The notes beneath the pieces were generated by a model. It worked only from the letters and a program-made list of their open reading frames with translations. It did not search any database and was not told the DNA's origin. Made by a program: the position numbers and the translations under genes. From CAYJBH01 sp964370765 (GTDB lineage: Bacteria; Bacillota; Clostridia; Oscillospirales; Ruminococcaceae): a stretch of 12,357 nt of DNA. The stretch spans positions 1 through 12,357 of the forward strand of contig CAYJKW010000066.1 of assembly GCA_964370765.1 (NCBI GenBank), in the 5' to 3' direction. Position 1 is the first letter of the stretch; each line of letters starts with the position of its first letter. Shown piece after piece: positions 1 through 6,607 of the stretch.

Positions 1-14
1 TCGGCGACTTGTAT

Positions 15-43
15 ATAATATCACATCTATCCCTCTTTGTCAA
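15..43 (-). promoter_or_regulatory. Strong leftward SigA-type promoter at the window edge
   Basis: Read on the minus strand, a perfect TTGACA (plus 38-43) is followed after exactly 17 nt by TATTAT (plus 15-20). Transcription would start near position 8 and leave the window to the left. Directly upstream of the -35 on the minus strand are A-tracts (plus T-runs at about 48-60 and 70-77) resembling an UP element. The first transcribed bases would read AAGTCGCCGA. This architecture resembles rRNA or tRNA operon promoters of Firmicutes, but the transcribed gene is outside the window, so its identity is inference. Confidence 0.7.
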
Positions 44-102
44 CACCTTTTTTAATTTTTTTTACCGCTCTTTTTTTACACCTTTTCCCTCTTCGTATGT
101 AG

Positions 103-164
103 CCTATATATAATAGTAGACTACTACCTATATAATAGATACTCCCCCCCTATATATAATAGTA
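103..164. repeat. Three imperfect AT-rich repeats, CCTATATA(TA)ATAG
   Basis: Copies begin at 103, 127 and 149. The first and third are identical over 16 bases (103-118 and 149-164); the middle one lacks one TA. Starts are 24 and 22 bp apart, about two helical turns. A perfect inverted repeat, TAGTAG-A-CTACTA (114-126), joins copies one and two, and a run of seven C precedes copy three. Each copy contains TATAAT. The function is unknown: regulator binding, an easily melted region, or slippage of a simple AT repeat are all possible. Confidence 0.6.
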
Positions 165-238
165 ATATAATATAATATCTAACTATTGCATTTACTTTTC
201 TTTTATAGTACATAAATTAACTTTTTATCGTTTTACTA

Positions 239-267
239 TTGCAATCAACTTAATTACAGGTTATATT
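239..267 (+). promoter_or_regulatory. Promoter of coaX-ECF unit
   Basis: TTGCAA (239-244) and TATATT (262-267) are separated by 17 nt, giving a start near 274 and a short leader of about 23 nt before the coaX ATG at 297. The -35 hexamer lies within ACTATTGCA (235-243), a 9-base word also present at 182-190. The ribosome site is weak: AGGAAA (276-281) is rather far from the ATG, and AAGAG (285-289) is better placed. Confidence 0.5.
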
Positions 268-296
268 ATTTATACAGGAAACACAAGAGTATAGTT

Positions 297-1061
297 ATGA
301 TATTAGCAGTAGATATTGGCAACACAAATATTGTATTGTCAGCAATAGATGAAAACAGCATCCTTTTCTCCTCCCGTATATATTCTGAGGTAAGAATGAT
401 GGAGGATCAGTTCACTGTATTAATTAAGGATCTGTTAAGGCTTTACGAGAAGAAGGCAACCGAATTTGAGGGTGCTATAATATCTTCTGTTGTACCACAA
501 CTAACCCCTATGCTTTTCCGCGCAGTATCAAAGATTATATCCGGTAAGATTATTGTTGTTGGCCCCGGAGTAAAAACCGGACTTGACATTAAAATTGACA
601 GTCCATCTGAACTTGGTGCCGATTTTGTCTGCTCCTCTGTTGCAGCAAAAGAAAATTATACCCTACCATGTATAGTAATAGACATGGGCACGGCAACTAA
701 AATATCGATTGTGGACAGAAGTGGCACATTTGTAGGAGGGGCTATAATACCTGGCATGAAGGTATCTACCGATGCTCTTTCCCGTAGTGCGGCACAGCTG
801 CCAAACATAAGCTTTGAGAACCCCGGTAAAGTTATAGGTAAAAACACTATCGACTGTATGCGTTCTGGAATAGTATATGGTACTGCATCAATGTTGGATG
901 GAATGATTGAAAGATATACACGCGAGCTTTGCGAAAACTGTACTGTTATCTTGACGGGCGGTCTTTCAAAAACAATCGCAGAACATCTTAAAGGGACAGT
1001 CATCCTTGATGAATCATTGATATTGAAGGGTCTGTATTCTATATATAATAGGAACAAATAG
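297..1061 (+). CDS. coaX: Type III pantothenate kinase
   Basis: Cytoplasmic kinase that phosphorylates pantothenate with ATP, the committed step of coenzyme A synthesis. At 254 residues it has the usual CoaX length. The ASKHA-fold motifs are present in order: the N-terminal phosphate loop D6-I-G-N-T-N11; the G-A-D motif at 107-109, whose Asp109 corresponds to the catalytic Asp of the family; the second phosphate loop around D129-M-G-T-A-T134; and G147-G-A-I-I-P-G. The Arg that commonly follows the GAD motif is Phe110 here. From memory, clostridial CoaX proteins often have a hydrophobic residue there, so I do not read this as inactivation. The ATG at 297 gives the motif at the expected N-terminal position. 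It lies 69 nt upstream of the ECF S-component with no visible terminator between them, so co-transcription is likely. Confidence 0.95.
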   Translation: MILAVDIGNTNIVLSAIDENSILFSSRIYSEVRMMEDQFTVLIKDLLRLYEKKATEFEGAIISSVVPQLTPMLFRAVSKIISGKIIVVGPGVKTGLDIKIDSPSELGADFVCSSVAAKENYTLPCIVIDMGTATKISIVDRSGTFVGGAIIPGMKVSTDALSRSAAQLPNISFENPGKVIGKNTIDCMRSGIVYGTASMLDGMIERYTRELCENCTVILTGGLSKTIAEHLKGTVILDESLILKGLYSIYNRNK

Positions 1062-1130
1062 TTAACTCTTATATTTTCTGTAAAATTATAGCGTTGTATC
1101 ACACACGAACGACAGCAAGGAGTTTAACAG

Positions 1131-1700
1131 ATGAAAAACAAAAATTTAGCAAGAATTAGTTTGGTATTAGCACTTTTAGTGGTGCTTGACCTTACCGGCA
1201 TTGGACTTATCCGGCTGCCGGGATTACCCGCATTTACTATTATGCATGTTCCGGTTATAGTTGCAGGAATTGTTTTAGGGCCTAAGCTTGGTGCAGTTGC
1301 AGGAGGCGGTTTTGGAATGATTATGATGATTGAAGCAACATTCAGGCCAGGTTCACCAATTGATATGATGTTCTCACCATTTTCATCCGAGAACCCGATA
1401 GCATCTATTGTAATGTGTATCGTCCCAAGAATATTACTTGGCATATCCGCCTACTATTTTGTTATATTGATTCAAAAGATATTTAAAAACAAGGAGCGTC
1501 TTGTATTTTCTATTGCCGCATTACTTGCCACAGTTTTACATTCAATCTTAGTTCTTACTATGCTTGCAACGTTTTTTGCAGCGTTCCCACTTGCATCACT
1601 TTTTTTAACTGTTGTAAGCATTAACACATTACTGGAAGTCTTAGCGGCAGTTTTAATCACAGCAGCTATAACTATCCCCCTAAAAAAATTTGTAAAATAA
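1131..1700 (+). CDS. ECF transporter S-component, probably pantothenate-specific (PanT-like)
   Basis: Small membrane protein of 189 residues with about six hydrophobic segments (roughly 8-28, 34-51, 52-69, 89-114, 121-149 and 158-184), the size and layout of substrate-binding S-components of energy-coupling factor vitamin importers. The region H-V-P-V-I-V-A-G-I-V-L-G-P (from about residue 40) followed by a Gly-rich helix is typical of the ECF S-component family (PF12822-like). No EcfA ATPase or EcfT gene is nearby, so it would use a shared energising module encoded elsewhere (group II ECF). Placement immediately after coaX suggests pantothenate as substrate, but the family also includes folate, riboflavin and other carriers. 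A strong AAGGAG (1117-1122) sits 8 nt before the ATG. The S-component assignment is firm; the substrate is an inference from context. Confidence 0.8.
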   Translation: MKNKNLARISLVLALLVVLDLTGIGLIRLPGLPAFTIMHVPVIVAGIVLGPKLGAVAGGGFGMIMMIEATFRPGSPIDMMFSPFSSENPIASIVMCIVPRILLGISAYYFVILIQKIFKNKERLVFSIAALLATVLHSILVLTMLATFFAAFPLASLFLTVVSINTLLEVLAAVLITAAITIPLKKFVK

Positions 1701-1741
1701 CTTTATCAAACATAATATGTAATATATATTAGTATTTAAAG

Positions 1742-1773
1742 AAGATGCACTATCAATTTTGGTAGTGCATCTT
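1742..1773. terminator. Hairpin between convergent ECF S-component and yigZ
   Basis: AAGATGCACTA (1742-1752) pairs perfectly with TAGTGCATCTT (1763-1773). Two further inner pairs (T-G, C-G) leave a 6-nt loop. Both flanks are T/A-rich (CTTTACTC on plus, CTTCTTTAAAT on minus), so it can serve both converging genes. The U-tracts are short, so termination efficiency is uncertain. Confidence 0.7.
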
Positions 1774-1852
1774 TACTCATCCTATTCATTAATAAATATA
1801 AACTATAGAGTTAATAAAACCCGCTTGAATTTCTCCATAGTTGTTCTATTCA

Positions 1853-2467
1853 TTACCTAAACATGTTCTGTTTAAATTGTGGAGTTGTTCTTCCGTTGGT
1901 AATCCGCATCGTTTCATCAATCAACTGAGCAGATTGATGCACCGGCAAAGCAACTGTAATTAAAGTCTTATCTGAAAATTCGCAATTTTCAATTATCCCC
2001 TCTATCGATTCTATAAGACGACAGATCCGCTCATAAAGACTATATTCAACCTCAACCTCGTAAACTGCACACAAGGTTCTTTTATGTAGTTTTGCTTGCT
2101 CTATCGCAAGCCTTGCACTGTCTCCATATGCCCTAACTAACCCGCCAGTACCAAGCAGTGTTCCGCCAAAGTACCTAACCACCACTACAATTGCATCTAC
2201 TATCTCTCTACCCTCTAACATCGAGAGAACCGGCACCCCAGCCGTTTTAGCCGGCTCACCATCATCGGAGTATCTCACCCGGTTACCTTCTCTCAACCTA
2301 TATGCGTATACATGATGGTTGGCTGTAGGGTGAGAGTTTTTCATCCCTGCAATAATATCCAAAGCTTCCTGTTCGGTTGTTACCGGTGAAGCAACTGCGA
2401 TAAACTGCGAGTGCTTAATTGTAGTTTCTATCTCTGCTTTTGTAGCTAGTGTTATATAATCTTGCAT
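1853..2467 (-). CDS. yigZ: YigZ/IMPACT family protein (UPF0029 domain)
   Basis: 204 residues, the normal length for bacterial YigZ/YvyE proteins. The N-terminal UPF0029/IMPACT domain (about 1-125) carries the family signature D-D-G-E-P-A-K-T-A-G-V-P-V (about 68-80) and V-V-R-Y-F-G-G-T-L-L-G-T-G-G-L-V-R-A-Y-G (about 96-115). The C-terminal part (about 138-200) matches the DUF1949-type ferredoxin-like domain, which in YigZ has been proposed to bind nucleic acid. Eukaryotic IMPACT modulates translation control through Gcn1/Gcn2; the bacterial role is not settled. It is divergent from topA and convergent with the ECF gene. The ribosome site is weak (AGGA, 5 nt before the ATG at 2467). Confidence 0.92.
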   Translation of the reverse strand: MQDYITLATKAEIETTIKHSQFIAVASPVTTEQEALDIIAGMKNSHPTANHHVYAYRLREGNRVRYSDDGEPAKTAGVPVLSMLEGREIVDAIVVVVRYFGGTLLGTGGLVRAYGDSARLAIEQAKLHKRTLCAVYEVEVEYSLYERICRLIESIEGIIENCEFSDKTLITVALPVHQSAQLIDETMRITNGRTTPQFKQNMFR

Positions 2468-2493
2468 AAATATCCTATATCAATTACTTCTTT

Positions 2494-2522
2494 ATTATAT
2501 TAATGAAGATAAAAAAAAGCAA
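2494..2522 (-). promoter_or_regulatory. Promoter candidate for yigZ
   Basis: On the minus strand TTGCTT (plus 2517-2522) and TATAAT (plus 2494-2499) are separated by 17 nt. The start would fall near 2487, leaving a leader of about 20 nt before the ATG. The -10 is perfect; the -35 matches four of six consensus bases. Confidence 0.5.
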
Positions 2523-2551
2523 GCATATTAACCAATTTTTCTTATTTGATA

Positions 2552-2581
2552 TTGACAACAGTACAATTTTATGGATATAAT
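2552..2581 (+). promoter_or_regulatory. Promoter of topA
   Basis: Perfect TTGACA (2552-2557) and perfect TATAAT (2576-2581) with an 18-nt spacer, predicting a start near 2588 and a leader of about 24 nt. The ribosome site before the ATG at 2612 is modest (TAGGGA, 2603-2608). topA promoters are often supercoiling-sensitive, and the 18-nt spacer is compatible with that, but nothing here proves it. Confidence 0.75.
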
Positions 2582-2611
2582 AACGGTTACAACCATATAT
2601 AGTAGGGAATT

Positions 2612-4687
2612 ATGTCTAAATTAGTAATTGTTGAGTCGCCTGCAAAGGCAAAGACTATTGGAAAATATCTTGGCAAAGATTTTAAGGTGCTTGCCAGTAA
2701 TGGTCATATTCGTGACCTGCCTACCACAAGGCTTGGAATTGATGTAGAAAATAATTTTCAGCCTAAATACATCAATGTTCGAAATAAAGCACAACTTATT
2801 AAGCAACTAAAAAAAGCTGCACAGGGTAGCGACGCTGTCTATCTTGCTACCGACCCTGACCGTGAGGGCGAGGCTATATCGTGGCACCTTGCCGAACTTT
2901 TAGGGCTTGACACCACATTATCAAACCGAGTTACTTTTGGTGAGATTACAAAAAAAGGTGTAACAACCGGAATGCAAAACCCACGTTCTATCGACATGAA
3001 CCTTTTTTACTCGCAACAGGCACGTCGTGTACTTGATAGACTAGTAGGTTATACTATCTCCCCGTTTTTATGGAAAAAGGTTAGGCGCGGGCTATCAGCA
3101 GGTAGGGTACAATCGGTTGCATTAAAGCTAATTGTTGATAGAGAGAATGAAATCACATCATTTGTGCCGAAAGAATACTGGGACATATCGGCAAGACTTG
3201 CTACATCTGACGGATCTGAGGTTACAGCAAACTATTATGGTGTAGACGGTAAAAAATGCCCCGGAGTGCACAGCAAGGAGGACGCTGATAAAATTGTATC
3301 GGAGTCCGGAAAAAGCTTTGTCGTATCGGACATCAAGGATGGTGTTAGACATCGCTCACCTGCCCCCCCATTTATCACCTCTACATTACAACAGGATGCT
3401 TCTCGCAAACTTGGGTTCTCACCATCTCGTACAATGCAGTTAGCGCAGACCTTATACGAAGGTGTGGATATTAACGGTATTGGTGCTGTAGGTATTATCA
3501 CCTACATGAGAACAGATAGTTTAAGAATTTCCGACGAGGCTGCAACAACAACCGCAGATTTTATTAAGGATCGTTTTGGAGAGAACTATCTTCCGGCCAA
3601 ACGCAGAGCATACAAAAACAAAGGCCGAGATGTGCAGGACGCCCATGAGGCTATCCGACCTTCCGACGTTAGTATTACACCTGAAATGGTAGATGCATCA
3701 GTTTCTCCCGAGCTTGCAAAGCTTTACCGACTAATATTTAATAGGTTTGTTGCAAGCCAGATGGCTGACGCTAAGTTCGCTACACAGTCACTTACACTTA
3801 CCGCTGGCGGATCTCATAACTATCGTGCCTCCGGCTATACCGTCACCTTTGATGGTTTTACTACATTGTATGTGGAGAGCTCCGACGAGAAAGAGCAAAA
3901 GGCTACCGCACTTCCTAAAATGTCAGTTGCCGAAGAGATGAAACTTAAAAAACTAAACTCTCAACAAAAATTCACCGAGCCACCCGCACGTTTTAACGAT
4001 GCAAGTATCATTAAAGCGCTTGAGGAAAATGGCATCGGCCGCCCATCCACCTACGCACCTACTATCAACACCATTATTACAAGAGGGTATGTTCAACGTG
4101 AACAACGTCGACTACACCCAACTGAACTGGGACTCACCGTTAACAGCCTAATGTGCGACCAATGGAAAAACATCGTTGATGTAAAATTTTCTGCTGATAT
4201 GGAGCGGTTGCTTGACGATATAGAACATGGTAAGGCTAGTTGGAATGAACCTGTAAAGGATATTTATGTTTATCTACAGGATACATTAGAGGCTGCAGAA
4301 AAAAACTTAGAGGGCAAAACCTATAAGCCCGCAGACGAACCTACCGATATCCCCTGTGAACTTTGTGACCGAATGATGGTTATAAGAACCGGAAGGTACG
4401 GTAAGTTTTTAGGCTGCCCCGGCTATCCTGAATGTAAAAATATAAAACCTATTGCACAACCATCCGATGGCGAATGCCCAATATGTTCAAAACCACTTAC
4501 TAAACGCAAGAGCAAAACCGGAAGAACCTTTTTTGGCTGCACCGGCTACCCTGATTGCACCTTCCTATCAAACGAAACTCCTACCGATGAACATTGCCCA
4601 AGTTGCAACAAAACACTATTTAAAAAGCTTGGAAAAAACCCAACAAAGATATGCCACAACCCTGATTGCCCTACAGTAAAAAAATAA
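2612..4687 (+). CDS. topA: DNA topoisomerase I (type IA, omega protein)
   Basis: Relaxes negatively supercoiled DNA by transient single-strand cleavage. The 691 residues match the Firmicutes TopA length. The N-terminal TOPRIM domain (1 to about 115) holds Glu8 in V-E-S-P-A-K-A-K and the acidic triad D81-P-D83-R-E85. The type IA core follows, with the catalytic tyrosine Y298 in I-T-Y-M-R-T-D-S, preceded by the S-A-G-R-V-Q-S-V-A motif near 164-172. The C-terminus has three zinc ribbons: Cys582/585/602/608, Cys622/625/643/649 and Cys662/665/681/686. All twelve cysteines are present; the third ribbon is the most divergent. The gene has its own promoter and terminator and is flanked by yigZ rather than the dprA neighbour common in many Firmicutes. 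Confidence 0.98.
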   Translation: MSKLVIVESPAKAKTIGKYLGKDFKVLASNGHIRDLPTTRLGIDVENNFQPKYINVRNKAQLIKQLKKAAQGSDAVYLATDPDREGEAISWHLAELLGLDTTLSNRVTFGEITKKGVTTGMQNPRSIDMNLFYSQQARRVLDRLVGYTISPFLWKKVRRGLSAGRVQSVALKLIVDRENEITSFVPKEYWDISARLATSDGSEVTANYYGVDGKKCPGVHSKEDADKIVSESGKSFVVSDIKDGVRHRSPAPPFITSTLQQDASRKLGFSPSRTMQLAQTLYEGVDINGIGAVGIITYMRTDSLRISDEAATTTADFIKDRFGENYLPAKRRAYKNKGRDVQDAHEAIRPSDVSITPEMVDASVSPELAKLYRLIFNRFVASQMADAKFATQSLTLTAGGSHNYRASGYTVTFDGFTTLYVESSDEKEQKATALPKMSVAEEMKLKKLNSQQKFTEPPARFNDASIIKALEENGIGRPSTYAPTINTIITRGYVQREQRRLHPTELGLTVNSLMCDQWKNIVDVKFSADMERLLDDIEHGKASWNEPVKDIYVYLQDTLEAAEKNLEGKTYKPADEPTDIPCELCDRMMVIRTGRYGKFLGCPGYPECKNIKPIAQPSDGECPICSKPLTKRKSKTGRTFFGCTGYPDCTFLSNETPTDEHCPSCNKTLFKKLGKNPTKICHNPDCPTVKK

Positions 4688-4692
4688 ACAGT

Positions 4693-4728
4693 GTCCCTGT
4701 ATCTACCACTTTTGGTTTATACAGGGAC
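4693..4728 (+). terminator. Terminator after topA
   Basis: GTCCCTGTAT (4693-4702) pairs perfectly with ATACAGGGAC (4719-4728) around a 16-nt loop, followed by TTGTTATTTGTT. AACA (4687-4690) can add pairs with TGTT (4730-4733) across a small internal loop. It begins 5 nt after the topA stop. Confidence 0.75.
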
Positions 4729-4793
4729 TTGTTATTTGTTAGGGTTATACACGATTATTTATCACACTACTAAATCCGTTTGCGCTGTTAGCC

Positions 4794-4822
4794 TTGAATT
4801 TAATTTTTAAATTTAGTATAAT
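4794..4822 (+). promoter_or_regulatory. Promoter of the bceRS-like genes
   Basis: TTGAAT (4794-4799) and a perfect TATAAT (4817-4822) are 17 nt apart, predicting a start near 4829 and a 36-nt leader with a GAGG ribosome site (4854-4857) before the ATG at 4865. I see no TNACA-N4-TGTAA operator here, so the regulator genes look constitutive or only weakly autoregulated. Confidence 0.65.
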
Positions 4823-4864
4823 AATTTTATCAAGTGTTAATATGTACAAAAACGAGGCTGATTT

Positions 4865-5536
4865 ATGTATAAAATACTAATAGTAGAGGATGACATCGGC
4901 ATCGCCACACTAATAAAAGAACAGCTTGAGATGTGGGAATTTACAACCGAATATGTCACAGACTTTAAGAATGTAATGGGACATTTCACTGCATTCGCCC
5001 CCCATCTTGTACTTGTTGATATTTCGCTTCCGTTTTTCAGCGGGTATCACTGGTGCGAACAGATAAGAAAAATCAGCAAGGTACCAATATTATTTATATC
5101 AAGTGCATCGGATAACATGAATATTGTTATGGCGATAAGCCTTGGCGCTGATGATTTTGTGGCAAAACCGTTTGATCAGGATGTTTTAACAGCAAAGATA
5201 AAGGCATTGCTTCGCCGCAGCTATGATTTTATAGGTGAGTCAAAGCTTTTGCAACATAAAAATGCGTTTTTAAATACAAACGATAACTCTTTAACATACG
5301 CAGGACACAGGGTGGAACTAACAAAGAACGAATACAGAATATTATATATCCTTATGCAAAACAAAAACACCGTTGTTAGCCGCGAAAAGCTTATGGAAGA
5401 CCTGTGGCAGACCGATAGTTTTGTCGATGACAACACACTAACGGTGAATGTAAATAGACTGAGAAAAAAACTTGACTCAATCAATCTACTGGATTTTATT
5501 AGCACTAAAGTTGGATGTGGCTATATTATAGAATGA
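4865..5536 (+). CDS. OmpR-family response regulator, BceR-like
   Basis: Cytoplasmic transcription factor of 223 residues. The receiver domain (about 1-115) has the acidic pair D9-D10, the phospho-acceptor D52 (V-D-I-S-L-P) and the conserved K101 (A-K-P-F). The C-terminal winged-helix DNA-binding domain (about 125-223) contains the T-K-N-E-Y-R-I-L and V-N-R-L-R-K-K-L segments typical of OmpR/PhoB effectors. The close similarity of layout to BceR, and the following kinase and ABC genes, indicate a peptide-antibiotic-responsive regulator. Its stop is 7 nt before the kinase start, so the two are translationally close. Likely target: the inverted repeat at 6504-6519 upstream of the transporter genes. 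The family is sure; the BceR subtype rests on context. Confidence 0.92.
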   Translation: MYKILIVEDDIGIATLIKEQLEMWEFTTEYVTDFKNVMGHFTAFAPHLVLVDISLPFFSGYHWCEQIRKISKVPILFISSASDNMNIVMAISLGADDFVAKPFDQDVLTAKIKALLRRSYDFIGESKLLQHKNAFLNTNDNSLTYAGHRVELTKNEYRILYILMQNKNTVVSREKLMEDLWQTDSFVDDNTLTVNVNRLRKKLDSINLLDFISTKVGCGYIIE

Positions 5537-5543
5537 GGAATAG

Positions 5544-6518
5544 ATGAACTGCTTTTTAGAATATATAAAAGATAAAATTAGCTTAATATGGGTTAACATA
5601 TTGGTTTTCGGTTTTTTCTCTATTTCATTTTTTCTATACGATCTTCCTTTGCAGGCAGTTATCTACCCATACATTGTCTGTATCACAATAGAAATTGTGT
5701 TTATATTAATAGACTATACGAAATACAAAAACAAACACCATGCATTGCAAATTTTAAAGCAGAATATAGAAAGTACAAACGATTCGCCTAATGTAGCTAC
5801 TACGCTTCACGAACAAGACTATAATGAGATAATAACCCTACTTATACAACAAAGGCAGAGGATGCAGGATGAGTTTATCTTTCATTATAACGATATAACT
5901 CAGTATTATACCGTATGGGCACACCAGATTAAAACTCCAATTGCATCGATGCGACTATCGTTACAGAGTGAGGATACTAACCTTGCAAGAAAACTATCAG
6001 CAGATCTTTGCAGGGTTGAGCAGTATGTACAGATGGTAATGGCGTATATAAGGGTAAACTCTATTACTACCGACTATACCTTTAACGAGTGTAATCTTGA
6101 CACACTAATAAAACAGGCTGTAAAAAGTTTTAGAACTGAGTTTATACAAAAAAAGCTATCCTTAATTTACGAACCAATAACTATAAAGATAATCACCGAT
6201 GAAAAATGGTTTTTATTTGTATTAGAGCAGATAATATCTAATTCATTAAAATACACACAAGCTGGCTATATTAAAATTTATATAGATAAGGATAATATCT
6301 TATGTATAGAAGATAGTGGTATTGGCATCGCTCCTGAAGACTTGCCAAGAATTTTTGAAAACGGATATACAGGAACGATCGGTAGAGCAGAAAAAAAGGC
6401 AAGTGGTATTGGCCTTTACCTGTGTAAAACGGTATGTGATAGACTTAATTATAAAATATCGGCAAAATCTCATGATAGTTGCGGGACAACAATAATGATT
6501 GACCTTACAATAATGTAA
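5544..6518 (+). CDS. Intramembrane-sensing histidine kinase, BceS-like
   Basis: 324-residue sensor kinase. Two adjacent N-terminal membrane helices (about 13-32 and 36-58) are joined by only a few residues, so there is no extracellular sensor domain. This is the hallmark of BceS-type kinases, which sense through their cognate ABC transporter. The dimerisation box carries the phospho-acceptor H127 (W-A-H-Q-I-K-T-P). The ATPase domain shows the N-box around N233 (Q-I-I-S-N-S-L-K-Y-T), D257-S-G-I-G-I, the F-box region R-I-F-E-N-G-Y-T-G and the G2 box A-S-G-I-G-L-Y-L. The ribosome site GAGGA overlaps the end of the regulator gene. Its own stop codon (6516-6518) lies inside the predicted BceR operator. 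It would phosphorylate the upstream regulator when the transporter engages its peptide. Confidence 0.92.
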   Translation: MNCFLEYIKDKISLIWVNILVFGFFSISFFLYDLPLQAVIYPYIVCITIEIVFILIDYTKYKNKHHALQILKQNIESTNDSPNVATTLHEQDYNEIITLLIQQRQRMQDEFIFHYNDITQYYTVWAHQIKTPIASMRLSLQSEDTNLARKLSADLCRVEQYVQMVMAYIRVNSITTDYTFNECNLDTLIKQAVKSFRTEFIQKKLSLIYEPITIKIITDEKWFLFVLEQIISNSLKYTQAGYIKIYIDKDNILCIEDSGIGIAPEDLPRIFENGYTGTIGRAEKKASGIGLYLCKTVCDRLNYKISAKSHDSCGTTIMIDLTIM

Positions 6519-6519
6519 G
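6504..6519. promoter_or_regulatory. Predicted BceR-type operator upstream of the transporter genes
   Basis: A perfect 6-4-6 inverted repeat, CTTACA-ATAA-TGTAAG. It matches the TNACA-N4-TGTAA consensus that I recall as described for BceR-like regulators. It overlaps the last codons and stop of the kinase gene. A second half-site TGTAA (6534-6538) lies 20 bp downstream of the first TGTAA (6514-6518), about two helical turns and on the same face. The position just upstream of the ATPase gene is where an activator site is expected. Confidence 0.65.
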
Positions 6520-6560
6520 ATAGCAATAAAAAATGTAAGCCTGTTCGATGGATAGTAGCC

Positions 6561-6568
6561 TATATAGT
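6561..6568 (+). promoter_or_regulatory. Candidate -10 region of the activated transporter promoter
   Basis: TATATAGT offers a -10 (TATATA 6561-6566 or TATAGT 6563-6568) with no recognisable -35 about 17 nt upstream, as expected for an activator-dependent promoter. A start near 6573-6575 would put the centre of the operator (6511-6512) at about -60, a common activator spacing. The exact hexamer is uncertain. Confidence 0.35.
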
Positions 6569-6607
6569 CTGTTAATATTTAGACAGGAGTAAAAAGGAGA
6601 TATTAAC

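Noticed and set aside
114..126. TAGTAG-A-CTACTA as an RNA hairpin or terminator
   Set aside because: Only one base lies between the arms, so no stable hairpin loop can form; it can only matter as a DNA dyad.
103..164. Repeat array considered as a CRISPR
   Set aside because: Repeats of about 15 bases with only 7-9 bases between them, simple AT content, and no cas genes in the window.
656..1102. Open frame of 148 codons on the minus strand inside coaX
   Set aside because: It is antisense to a gene with clear catalytic motifs, has no ribosome site or recognisable domain, and reads like a shadow of the real gene. The other antisense or alternate-frame open frames (inside the ECF gene, topA, the regulator, the ATPase, the deaminase and enolase) were rejected for the same reason.
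4762..4775. Possible BceR box before the regulator gene (TCACA-N4-TAAAT)
   Set aside because: The left half fits but the right half matches TGTAA at only two of five positions, and it lies upstream of the -35 without further symmetry.
6568..6587. Second dyad (GTCTGT...AGACAG) upstream of the ATPase gene
   Set aside because: The halves only allow four-base pairings in either register, so this is weaker than the operator at 6504-6519 and likely coincidental.
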